Shown here: positions 17,681 through 25,724 of the stretch, piece by piece | Position numbering within the stretch: position 1 is the stretch's first letter | Layout of the letters: every line of letters starts with the position of its first letter | Assembly: GCA_963789255.1 (NCBI GenBank) | Contig: CAWBJW010000002.1 | Coordinates: forward strand, 2,232,001-2,296,000 | Direction of reading: 5' to 3' | From: DATARH01 sp963789255 | Lineage (GTDB): Bacteria > Pseudomonadota > Alphaproteobacteria > ATCC43930 > CGMCC-115725 | Length of the DNA: 64,000 nucleotides | Program-made: the position numbers and the translations under genes | The notes under the pieces: model-generated | What the model was told of the DNA's origin: nothing | Database searches by the model: none | What the model saw: only the letters and a program-made list of their open reading frames with translations

Positions 17681-18420
17681 TGGACCGCGGTGCGGATCGC
17701 TTGCGCGAGCTTGAGGCCGATGCACTGATAAACCTCGGCGGCAAGCCGCACGCGTTCCTTGTCGGCAACCTCGTCGAAGTTGAACACGTTGTGCTCGCTC
17801 CAGTAGCGCATCATTTCGAACCGTGGGAACACGTACACCCCGTTCAGGTCGCCGACGCGATGCAGCGCGTTCAGATACTGCGCGAAGTTGATGACCGTTG
17901 ACGTTCTGCGCGAGAATTGCATATCGACCAACAGGATGTCGATTGCCCGGTTTTTGACCTCGTCGACGCCGGCCTGCAGGGCGGCGGCGAAATCGTCGAT
18001 CTCGATGCCGCGAACCGCATCGCTGATGCCGGTCTCCCACACCACCAGGATCGGGGCGTCGGCGATCACGTCGGTGGAAAACCGCTCCACCATCTGCTGC
18101 GCGGATTGGCGCGGCACGCCTTTGTTGATCACGGTGATCGGCACGTTGGCATAGAAATCCGCCAGCGCCAGCTGCAGGCGATGCGGATAGGCGAGATCGG
18201 ACGCGCCGGCCGCGGCGCCCCGGGTCGAGCCACCGCCGATCGCCACGATTGTCACCGGCTTCCCGGCGTGCAGCCGTTCGGCCAGATAAGGCAGCTTGAC
18301 CGAGACCTCCAACAGATCGGGCGGCACCGCGCACTCCGGGGGCTCCGCACGGCCGGGCGCCGGCATGGCAAGGATCAACGCCGCGATGCCGGCGAGGCGC
18401 AGCAGCGACCGGCGCCTCAT
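17677..18420 (-). CDS. SGNH-like exported protein lacking key catalytic residues
   Basis: 247 residues with a signal peptide (RRRSLLRLAGIAALILAMPAPGRA). It aligns by eye with the next gene: IVAIGGGSTRG replaces IVAVGSSSTQG, so the nucleophile position is Gly, and the C-terminal DxxH block is absent. VINKGVPRQ and VVWETGISDAVRG correspond to the middle blocks. It is probably a non-catalytic partner or a diverged enzyme. ATGA overlaps link it to the genes on both sides. Confidence 0.72.
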   Translation of the reverse strand: MRRRSLLRLAGIAALILAMPAPGRAEPPECAVPPDLLEVSVKLPYLAERLHAGKPVTIVAIGGGSTRGAAAGASDLAYPHRLQLALADFYANVPITVINKGVPRQSAQQMVERFSTDVIADAPILVVWETGISDAVRGIEIDDFAAALQAGVDEVKNRAIDILLVDMQFSRRTSTVINFAQYLNALHRVGDLNGVYVFPRFEMMRYWSEHNVFNFDEVADKERVRLAAEVYQCIGLKLAQAIRTAVQ

Positions 18421-19577
18421 GGCGTGCCCCCATCGCCGCGGCGTTGCGCCGCCACGAGGGGCCGTACGGGCATTCGATCCATTGCCTTGTACCAGTCGAT
18501 CATCTTGGCGGTCAGAACCATTGCCGCGATGCCCCCGGCATTGACCACGAGCTGCATCGCGACAGCGGAATCATATTCCGCAAGGACGAAATGCCCGAGC
18601 GCCGAAAGGAGAATGCCGAGGCAGAAGATCTCGAGCGACTGCCGCCCGCACAGCACCAGCGGCCGCGCCGCCGCGCTGGCAAGAAAGCGGGCGTTGCGCG
18701 GTATATGGTGCGCGACCAGCACCGCCAGCGCGAAGAACGAGACCAGACGGATCGGCGACAAATTGTTCTTGTTCACCGGCCACAGCTCCTTGAGGAACAG
18801 CCCCGGGACCGATTCCCAGAGGCCGTGCAGCGTCCAGCTGACCCTGACCAGCACCGCAATCGCGAAGACCGCGGCGGCCACCGGATAGGCCAGCCTGAGG
18901 AGTCCGGCAAAGCTCTCGCCTTGGACCGTGCGGTTGCCGAGCACCGCCCCGGCCACGAACAGAAATTGCCAGGCGAGCGGGTTGAAAAACCAGACATGGC
19001 CCTGCGGATAGGCGGGCACCGAGATGTCGAAGATCTGGACGGCGAGGTAGACGATCGCCGAGGGCACCAGCACCAGCAGCCAGTGGCGCTGCATGCCGAG
19101 CAAGATCACCGGGAAGATCACCATCATCAGAATGTACAGCGGCAGGATGTCGAGGAAGGCCGGTTGGAATTCGAGCAGCAATGCCTGCACCACCGCGATA
19201 TGCGGTTCGCCAAGAAATTCCGCAATCCGCATTTCGTCGTTGTACATCGGGTTCTTGAAAGCGGTGGCGGTATAGGACACCTCGGCGATGAACAGGACGA
19301 ACAGGAAGATATGCGCGACATAAAGCTGCCACGCGCGCCGCAGCACCTGCGCGGTGGCATAGAGCGCACCCTTGCTGGCGAGGCGACGGCCGTAGACGAG
19401 GGCAGCGGTAAAGCCCGAGATGAAGATGAAGACCTCCGCCGCGTCGAAGAAAGCGACGGCCTGCAACGTAAAATAGGTCAGAATGCTCTCGGGGACGTGG
19501 TCGATGAAAATGAATATCAACGACACGCCGCGAAAGAAATCGAGACGAAGGTCGCGCGACGTGGATGGCTCGGGCAA
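18417..19577 (-). CDS. OpgC-like membrane acyltransferase
   Basis: 386 residues with about ten hydrophobic helices; the start is a TTG, since no ATG or GTG fits. The N-terminus RDLRLDFFRGVSLIFIFIDHVP is the OpgC-domain signature (acyltransferase 3 superfamily; the membrane His follows the RxDFxRG motif). OpgC succinylates osmoregulated periplasmic glucans; the true acceptor here is not shown. The stop overlaps the start of the first SGNH-like gene. The trio acyltransferase-SGNH-SGNH resembles polysaccharide O-acylation modules. Confidence 0.83.
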   Translation of the reverse strand: MPEPSTSRDLRLDFFRGVSLIFIFIDHVPESILTYFTLQAVAFFDAAEVFIFISGFTAALVYGRRLASKGALYATAQVLRRAWQLYVAHIFLFVLFIAEVSYTATAFKNPMYNDEMRIAEFLGEPHIAVVQALLLEFQPAFLDILPLYILMMVIFPVILLGMQRHWLLVLVPSAIVYLAVQIFDISVPAYPQGHVWFFNPLAWQFLFVAGAVLGNRTVQGESFAGLLRLAYPVAAAVFAIAVLVRVSWTLHGLWESVPGLFLKELWPVNKNNLSPIRLVSFFALAVLVAHHIPRNARFLASAAARPLVLCGRQSLEIFCLGILLSALGHFVLAEYDSAVAMQLVVNAGGIAAMVLTAKMIDWYKAMDRMPVRPLVAAQRRGDGGTP

Positions 19578-19690
19578 GGCCGACTAAGCTCCGGATCGGG
19601 GCGGCGGCATCAGGTGCCATCTTAGCAAAGCCGGGCCGCGCTCGTCGAGGCGGTGGCCCGGCTCGGCCCGATCGCCCGGTCGCCGCCGCA

Positions 19691-19842
19691 TCAGTTGCCC
19701 ATTTTTTGTGCAAACCAGAGCCGCGCCTGTAGGGCCGTGAGCGCCGATGAGGTCGGGGGTCGGCAGATCGCCCTCGCCATACCACAGCGGGATGATCACC
19801 GGGTCTCCCATGTCGAGCGCGGAAATCTCCGGAATTATGTAG
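19691..19842 (-). pseudogene. Remnant of a PLP-dependent aminotransferase N-terminus
   Basis: One frame reads PEISALDMGDPVIIPLWYGEGDLPTPDLI, close to the conserved N-terminus of class I/II aminotransferases. A neighbouring frame continues SSALTALQARLWFAQKMGN and then stops. Nothing of the PLP-binding part remains. This looks like a decayed gene start between the OpgC-like gene and an unknown gene. Confidence 0.5.
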
Positions 19843-19930
19843 CAAACTCAGGTGATAGGGCCGGTGCGCTCTCGATCAAAGATCCCCGGCGTGGCCAGTT
19901 CGACCTTTATGAGATCGCCGTTTAAGAAAC

Positions 19931-20737
19931 CTATCGCGCCGAGGCCCGTTCGGAGGCAATTGCGTCCATGAACGTGCCAGGATCCACCAGACCCTCTGGA
20001 TGCCTTCCAGCCTCGCCGAAGACTATGTTGAAGCGCTCCTCGCCCAATGTGACTCGCATCCGGTCCATCATGGTCTTGAGGAGTGCATTCAATTGACCCA
20101 AATATTCCTCCGGTGGCATTACCCCGAGATCTAAGATACGGGTAAGTTGAGCTTGACGGCGCGAGAAATCCCTTTGGATTTTGCGAAGAGAGCGGCGGGT
20201 GCCTTCGTCTAGTCGGCTACCCAGCGCGTTTTCAGCCAACGCCAAAAACTCAGCCAATTGCGTCAGATCCTTGCTCGACTGGGGTGTGTTATATACGCTA
20301 CTTCTTCCAGAGAGGTTCCCAGAACGGCCAGTGCCGCTACCCATGACGGCACCCGCGGTCGGAACCGTAGCACCCGAGTAGCATGCTTGCAATTCGGGCC
20401 ACGGTGGCAAGCCATCTCGACCCCAAGCGGCGACAGAAACGGTGTATCCACCACAACCCGCCACTGTGACTCCGGCGGGGTGGAGAATTCGGTTCGCGAT
20501 CTGATGGCACACGCCGGTGAGCCCATACCTGATGCCCGCCTCGGAATTCGGCTGAGAGAGGCAATTTGCGTTGGCAGAACTCCCGACGCCGCTCCGTAGG
20601 CGAATGCCGCCAATGGATCTGCCGCGGCATCCCCATCGCAACCCACAGGAACTGACCACGTAGGTGTGATCGAAGAAGGATACTCCGACCAAGGGAATCG
20701 CCCATGCTTCCAATGTCGCTGACGATATTCCCGCCAT
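19931..20737 (-). CDS. Uncharacterised protein with a GVCHQxANRIL motif
   Basis: 268 residues from ATG 20737. I do not recognise a named family. The N-terminal half has FFDHTYVVSS, WGCRGRSIGG, CLSQPNSEAGIRYGLTGVCHQ and ANRILHPAGVTVAGCGGY, rich in Gly, Ser and Cys with no signal peptide. The C-terminal 100 residues are helical and charged (LTQLAEFLALAENALGSRLD onwards). GC content looks lower than in the neighbours, and flanking DNA on both sides is non-coding or decayed, so a late acquisition is possible. Confidence 0.6.
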   Translation of the reverse strand: MAGISSATLEAWAIPLVGVSFFDHTYVVSSCGLRWGCRGRSIGGIRLRSGVGSSANANCLSQPNSEAGIRYGLTGVCHQIANRILHPAGVTVAGCGGYTVSVAAWGRDGLPPWPELQACYSGATVPTAGAVMGSGTGRSGNLSGRSSVYNTPQSSKDLTQLAEFLALAENALGSRLDEGTRRSLRKIQRDFSRRQAQLTRILDLGVMPPEEYLGQLNALLKTMMDRMRVTLGEERFNIVFGEAGRHPEGLVDPGTFMDAIASERASAR

Positions 20738-21226
20738 TCAGGCGCCTCCGCTCCGTCTCTATTTATTTGGAGCATGCTATCAGCGACGCATGGCCGATTG
20801 GAAGGCGTCATGGCGATGCCGGCTCAATCAAAGCGGGTACGGCGGTAAGCACCGTTGTCACGCAATTGGAAGCAAAACTCAGACCGTTAAGACTGATTAT
20901 CCTCCCGTGCGGCATTTTTGCGTGGCGCTGGCGGCACGGAAGCCGCCGGAATCCTGTCTGAGTTTGCCACAATTCCGGAGATCTCCCCGATACGGGAAGC
21001 CGGCATGTCGCGGATCGTCTGGCGCACGCGCATCGACTCGAGCTGTTGCCTTTCTCGATCGTTTGTGACAGTGTGTAACACACGGTAACGCTCCGTGGCA
21101 GGCAAGAACCTTTCATCCGCTTCGCAAGCGCCTTTTCGAGAGCGTCCCCTAAGCACTTTCTGCAGGACATTGCCTTAGCAAGCGAGCCGGCTTCCGCCGG
21201 CTCGTAGCGTTTCGCGCCGAAGCCCG
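20738..21226. other. Intergenic region with no recognisable gene
   Basis: About 490 bp. A minus-strand frame at 20887-21156 (89 codons) has no conserved feature and no ribosome site, and I leave it uncalled. The only clear structure is the hairpin at 21183-21204. Confidence 0.5.
21183..21204. terminator. Strong hairpin downstream of the ACP-like gene
   Basis: CGAGCCGGC / GCCGGCTCG, 9-bp perfect arms with a TTCC loop, 23 bp past the stop of the minus-strand gene ending at 21227. There is no U-run, so it may stabilise a 3' end rather than terminate by itself. Confidence 0.4.
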
Positions 21227-21925
21227 CTATGCGGGTCGGCGCCATTTCTTGAGGATCCAGGTTTCTGGCCGGATCTCCGACCTTGGAATGGCCGAGTAAT
21301 CGGACAAAACCCGTGTCAGCGCGTTCCACAGATCCTTCTCACGCGGCTGCGCGCCGGCGATCGTCAATCTCCCAAGGTTTCGGGCAGCAGCCTCCTTCGC
21401 AAGATCCCCCAGCGTCTCGCAATCGGGCGGGAGCCTGCCGCGGTCGCATACAAGCAAGAGGACTCCAAACGCCGCCGCCATCACCGGAAGGAACCAAAAG
21501 CCGGGCCGGATGGCGAGGGTTGGAAGCAAACCAAGCAACGCTGTGACCAGGACGTAGAGGCCGGCGTGACCAAGAGCGCCGGAATCGGCGCGCAGGCGCA
21601 AGCCGCTGCGCGAACCCAACCGTTTGAATAATGCTTTTGGGCTGAGCGTGGTGATGGCTTTCAGACGCGTGTCGGGCTTCAGCTTGACCTCGGCTCCAAG
21701 CTCGGAGAACGCCTTCCTAAGGCGATAGAAGGCCATCGCGCTAGCGCAGCCGCCTGCTTTGGCGCTCGATGCCGAGAACCGACTGCGCAGGAGCGCCCGA
21801 ATATCCTCCACGGTGCGCAGGCTTTCCGCCTCGGAACTAGTAATTCCGACGCCGAAACAGGCCTCCAGGGCAGCCAGGAGATCCAGGTCGTCGCCATCTC
21901 CGACCAATCCGAGAGTGTCTGTCAT
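21227..21925 (-). CDS. Membrane-anchored protein with an acyl-carrier-like N-terminus
   Basis: 232 residues from ATG 21925. Residues 5-45 (DDLDLLAALEACFGVGITSSEAESLRTVEDIRALL) resemble helices 1-3 of acyl carrier proteins, though the DSL attachment serine is not evident. Two hydrophobic helices follow (GLYVLVTALLGLLPTLAI and FLPVMAAAFGVLLLV), then a cytoplasmic tail ending LSDYSAIPRSEIRPETWIL. Function unknown. It is separated from scoB by 30 bp on the same strand. Confidence 0.6.
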   Translation of the reverse strand: MTDTLGLVGDGDDLDLLAALEACFGVGITSSEAESLRTVEDIRALLRSRFSASSAKAGGCASAMAFYRLRKAFSELGAEVKLKPDTRLKAITTLSPKALFKRLGSRSGLRLRADSGALGHAGLYVLVTALLGLLPTLAIRPGFWFLPVMAAAFGVLLLVCDRGRLPPDCETLGDLAKEAAARNLGRLTIAGAQPREKDLWNALTRVLSDYSAIPRSEIRPETWILKKWRRPA

Positions 21926-21955
21926 CCCCCGCCTCCTACTCGGCATGGTGAGAGG

Positions 21956-22603
21956 TCACTCCAGCCCGGGGCGCACCCGGAACGCGCCCTCGGTCTGGCG
22001 CTTGATCTCGTCGAGCGACACGTCGGGGGCGATCTCGACGAGCTCCATCCCGCCGCCCTTCCTGTCGATCGCGAAGACGGCGAGATCGGTGATCACCACA
22101 TCGACGACCCCGGCCCCGGTCAGCGGCAGGGTGCAACGGTGCAACAGCTTGGGCTCGCCCTTGGCGGTATGCTCCATCAGGACGACGACCCGCTTGACCC
22201 CGGCGACCAGATCCATCGCGCCGCCCATCCCCTTGACCATCCTGCCCGGGATCATCCAATTGGCGAGATCGCCGTTCTCGGCGACCTGCATCGCGCCGAG
22301 GATCGACAGGTCGATATGGCCGCCGCGGATCATCCCGAACGATTGGGCACTGTCGAAATAGCTCGTCGTCGGCAGCTCCGTGACGGTCTGCTTGCCGGCA
22401 TTGATCAGATCGGCGTCCTCCTCGCCTTCGAACGGGAACGGGCCCATCCCCATCATGCCGTTCTCGCTTTGCAGCTGCACGGTGATGCCGGGCGGAATGT
22501 AGTTCGACACCAGGGTCGGAATGCCGATCCCGAGATTGACGTAGAAGCCGTCCTGCAATTCGGCGGCGGCGCGCCGCGCCATGTCGTCGCGTGACCAGGG
22601 CAT
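21956..22603 (-). CDS. scoB: 3-oxoacid CoA-transferase subunit B
   Basis: 215 residues from ATG 22603 (MPWSRDDMARRAA); an upstream frame extension overlaps scoA. It forms the succinyl-CoA:3-ketoacid CoA-transferase with ScoA, activating acetoacetate. The catalytic glutamate is in QLQSENGMMGMGPFP, and GIGIPTLVSNYIPPG is the usual N-terminal motif. The gene lies 17 bp after scoA. ORF length is standard. Confidence 0.93.
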   Translation of the reverse strand: MPWSRDDMARRAAAELQDGFYVNLGIGIPTLVSNYIPPGITVQLQSENGMMGMGPFPFEGEEDADLINAGKQTVTELPTTSYFDSAQSFGMIRGGHIDLSILGAMQVAENGDLANWMIPGRMVKGMGGAMDLVAGVKRVVVLMEHTAKGEPKLLHRCTLPLTGAGVVDVVITDLAVFAIDRKGGGMELVEIAPDVSLDEIKRQTEGAFRVRPGLE

Positions 22604-22620
22604 GTCCGTCGCTCCTTTCC

Positions 22621-23328
22621 TCAAGCCGCGCGCTTGCGGACCGTGCGCTGCTCGATGCGTTTCTCATAGGCGGGGTAGTGCACGATGCGCTGCACAAAGA
22701 TGCCCGGCGTGTGGATATGGTCGGGATCGATCTCGCCGGGCGCGACCAGGTGCTCGACCTCGGCCACCGTCACCTTGCCGGCGGTCGCCATCACCGGGTT
22801 GAAGTTGCGCGCGGTCTTGCGGTAGACGAGGTTGCCTTCGGTATCGCCCTGCCACGCGTGGATGATCGCGAGATCGGCAACGAGGCCTGTTTCCATGACA
22901 TAGGTCTCGCCCTCGAATTCGCGCAGTTCCTTGCCCTCGGCGACCAGGGTCCCGACCCCGGTCCTGGTGAAAAAGGCGGGGATGCCAGCGCCGCCGGCGC
23001 GGATGCGCTCGGCCAGCGTGCCTTGCGGGTTGAATTCGAGCTCGAGTTCGCCCTTGAGGTAGAGTTCGGCGAAGAGGCGGTTTTCCCCAACATAGGACGA
23101 GATCATCTTGCGGATCTGCCGGGTTTCGAGCAAGAGGCCGAGACCGGCGCCGTCGATGCCGGCGTTGTTCGAGACGATCGTCAGCCCTTTGACCCCGGCA
23201 TCGCGGACCGCCAGGATCAGCTTTTCCGGGATGCCGCACAGGCCGAAGCCGCCGGCCATGATCATCATCCCGTCGTGCAGGAGCCCGGCAAGCGCGGCCT
23301 CGGCATCGGGGTATACCTTGTTCGCCAT
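22621..23328 (-). CDS. scoA: 3-oxoacid CoA-transferase subunit A
   Basis: 235 residues. GGFGLCGIPEKLI (CoA-binding loop), SNNAGIDGAGLGLL and the GGAGIPAFFTRTGVGTLVAEGK block are diagnostic. Together with ScoB it transfers CoA between succinyl-CoA and acetoacetate or related acids in ketone-body or polyhydroxybutyrate use. A clear promoter-like element is 110-135 bp upstream (23436-23464). Both subunits are intact and in the usual order. Confidence 0.94.
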   Translation of the reverse strand: MANKVYPDAEAALAGLLHDGMMIMAGGFGLCGIPEKLILAVRDAGVKGLTIVSNNAGIDGAGLGLLLETRQIRKMISSYVGENRLFAELYLKGELELEFNPQGTLAERIRAGGAGIPAFFTRTGVGTLVAEGKELREFEGETYVMETGLVADLAIIHAWQGDTEGNLVYRKTARNFNPVMATAGKVTVAEVEHLVAPGEIDPDHIHTPGIFVQRIVHYPAYEKRIEQRTVRKRAA

Positions 23329-23435
23329 CAGGGGCTCCTGCGCAGCAAGGGCCGGTGATAGTGCCGCCGCGGGGCGGCTGTCAATTTGCCCCGACGGTGC
23401 CCGCGTCGGATGAGGCGGGCGATCATCGTGCTCGT

Positions 23436-23464
23436 CTTATACCACATCGATCGGTATTTGTCAA
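23436..23464 (-). promoter_or_regulatory. Sigma-70-type promoter for scoAB
   Basis: On the minus strand TTGACA is followed after exactly 17 bp by TATAAG, within a locally AT-rich stretch. The start of transcription would fall near 23429, about 100 bp before the scoA ATG. This is a match by eye to the consensus. Confidence 0.6.
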
Positions 23465-23509
23465 TTGCTAAATTACCCATTGCACAAGGGGTGGCTTGCC
23501 CGCCGGTTC

Positions 23510-25328
23510 CTACCGGGACGGCGGGTTTCCCGGCCCGCCGCCGGGCCGCGGCGGTTCGGGTGCGGGCGCGGGCGGCTCCGGTTTGACGCCGAGCTTCTGT
23601 CGCGTTGCCGCCTCGACGACGCCGTCGACATTGAGCGCGTTTGCCTTCTGAAAGCGGGCGACCGCCACCGCGGTCGCGGCGTCATAGGCGCCGTTCTGCG
23701 GGGCGTCGATCTTGGCCGCGGCGAGCGCGGCCTGCACCGCGCGCACATCGCCGCCGGTCATCGGCGGGTCGGCCGGCCGCAGGGCGCGCGGCTGGCCCGC
23801 AGCCGGGCCGTTTCCGGCAAACCAGGCGCCGACATCGCTGCCGTTGACCGTGATCCATTTTGGCGGCGCCGAGGCGAGGTGAAATTTGATCCGCGGCGTG
23901 CCGTCGGCCGCCGCTGATGTCGTGCCGATTTCCTTGAGCAGCGGCAGATAGGACGCCAGCCTCACGTCGCCGACGAGGCCGGGCAGCTTGTCGAAGCCGC
24001 GCACCGCAACGTCGCCCCCCGCGGTGTATCCCTTCGGCGACAAGGGCGAGCCCTTGGCCTCGGCGGTGACCTCGACCCCGACATCCGGCGTCTCGAAGGC
24101 GAGATCGTAGATGCGGAAGATCGGGTCCAGCATCGCCGCCGCGCCGATCATTTGCCGGGTGGCGCGCTGCTTGTCGGCCTCGCCCGCACCCGCACGCAGC
24201 CTGGCTTGCGGCTTCGAGAATTTTGTGCAACGGCCCGGTGCCGACATTTTCAAGGCCGAAATCGAGCACCGCGTGGTGCGGCACCTTGCCGGCATCGAGG
24301 ATCGCGGGCGCCAGGGTCAACCCGTCATCCGCGAGCGCGATGCGCAGCGCGGCGGTCTCGCCCGACAGGCCGGTCAGCGCGCTGGCCATGCTTGCCTTGG
24401 CTAGCGCGACATAGGGTTCGCCGGTCGGCGAGCGCACAGCCACCCCCTCGACCGTCAGCTCGCCCTTCGCCAGGCTGAACAGCGACGGGATCGTTGGCAG
24501 CAGGTCGAGCAGCGCGTCGAGCCGGGCCGCGGGGGCGCTGTCTCCTTGCTGGGGCAGCGCGTCGAGCCGGTCGCGCAGCCGGTTGAGCGCCGCGAGATCG
24601 GGCCCCTCTGACCGGGCGGTATAGGCGATGCGGTCGACCGCGCCGCCGACCGGTCCCTGGGCAACAAAGAACTCGATCCCCTTCAGCGCAAAATCGACCG
24701 GCGCGCTCCAGCTGCCGTCGGTGCTGGCGATCATCTTCCAGGACAGCGACAGCGGCCCGAATTTGAGCCAGTCGCCGGTCTTCTTGTCGTCGATCCGCGC
24801 GCCAGCAAACGCCAGGCTGATCTCCCGGGCACGGCCGGATTGCGCGTCGACGAGCGCGTTTGCCGTCGCGTCCTTCAGAGCGAGCTTGGTTTCTTCGCCG
24901 CCTTCCGCATGCAGGATCGATTCCCCGGGAAAGACGAAGGCCATGGCGACCGACTTGTCCGGTCCCGTGGTGCGGCGGATCTCGATATAATCCAACGCGA
25001 TGTGCGCCACCTTTGCTTGCGGCAGCACGATTGCGATCCGTGCATTGCTGATGTCGGCGACCTCCGCGTCGCCGTCGCGGCGGACATCCATGCGGTCGGC
25101 GCCATCCCATTTGAGGACGCCGTGCGTGCTCGTTCCAAGCTTGTCCAGCAGGCCATCGATCTCGCCCTTCAATTCCGGCTCGCCGGGCGTGCCTTGTTGC
25201 AGCTTGTCGACGAGCGTGTCGATCCGGCCCTTCAATTCCGCCTCGGCCGCACCCGCACCGCCGGCCGGGAAGGCGAAGCAGAGGGCGAGCGCCAAGGCGG
25301 CCGCTGTCGATCCGGGCTTGACCCGCAT
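23510..25328 (-). CDS. Exported protein with C-terminal peptidoglycan-binding-like domain (frame break)
   Basis: About 605 residues if a frame break near 24190-24215 is corrected; total length is 3n+1. A signal peptide (STAAALALALCFAFPAGGAGA) is followed by a long region of unknown fold (residues 30-420, perhaps DUF2125-like) and a C-terminal peptidoglycan-binding-type repeat (GGDVRAVQAALAAAKI ... AVARFQKANALNVDGVVEAATRQKLG), then a Pro-rich tail. The location is probably periplasmic. The start at MRVKPGS is chosen because the signal peptide follows. The break sits in a GC-rich run and looks like an assembly indel. Confidence 0.65.
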
Positions 25329-25390
25329 GTTCTTGCTCCATCCTGCTCCGGCTCGCTCGCGCCGGATCCCGAGCATAGCCGAGCCGCAAG

Positions 25391-25417
25391 AAAAAAGGGG
25401 CCGCCATATGGCGGCCC
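25391..25417 (-). terminator. Rho-independent terminator, minus strand
   Basis: A perfect palindrome with 8-bp GC arms, GGGCCGCCATATGGCGGCCC, is followed on the minus strand by six Us after one C. No minus-strand protein gene lies upstream of it for several kilobases, so it most likely ends a short non-coding transcript. Confidence 0.8.
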
Positions 25418-25490
25418 TGAGTCTTAGGGGAGGATGCGAGAGTGGGTTGACTGCTCAACCCGCCCCACGCGAGAGGACGCAGCAAAAAAT
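25391..25490 (-). ncRNA. Candidate small RNA between an exported protein gene and the thi operon
   Basis: Roughly 100 nt ending in the strong terminator at 25391-25417. It includes a second hairpin, GGGTTGA-CTGC-TCAACCC (25444-25461), and an unpaired CCUCCCC between the two hairpins, resembling anti-Shine-Dalgarno loops of alphaproteobacterial sRNAs. The 5' end and promoter are not defined. The call rests on an orphan terminator plus structure. Confidence 0.4.
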
Positions 25491-25625
25491 AGGCCATCAA
25501 CGCGTCACCAAACCGTTGACGACCGGCGTTTTCGGGGTGCTGCGATGGAGCCGCCTGCGGCGCTCCCGCCGATCCCGCAGAAAACCCTTGCATCGCCGCG
25601 GCGCGCGGCCTGAAATTGGGGAAGG

Positions 25626-25720
25626 CTGGGGTGCTGTCCGGCGGCGCGGGGTTGCCCGCATCGGCGGCGGCTGAGAACAAACCCACTGAACCTGGCCGGG
25701 CATGCCCGGTGAAGGGAGTC
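25626..25720 (+). promoter_or_regulatory. TPP (THI-box) riboswitch
   Basis: Conserved landmarks appear in order: CTGGGGTGCTG, GGCTGAGA, ACCCACTGAACCTG, and GAAGGGAG at the end. They lie directly before the thiamine genes. Ligand binding should close the P1 stem, whose 3' strand includes the only ribosome site for thiO (AAGGGAG, 25712-25718), so control is probably at translation initiation; no terminator hairpin is seen before thiO. Confidence 0.9.
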
Positions 25721-25724
25721 CGTC

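Noticed and set aside
20887..21156. 89-codon minus-strand frame
   Set aside because: No ribosome site, no conserved segment, mixed composition; not called.
24325..25686. 453-codon minus-strand frame spanning the terminator at 25391
   Set aside because: Shadow of the exported-protein gene; it translates the terminator and hairpins and has no conserved features.
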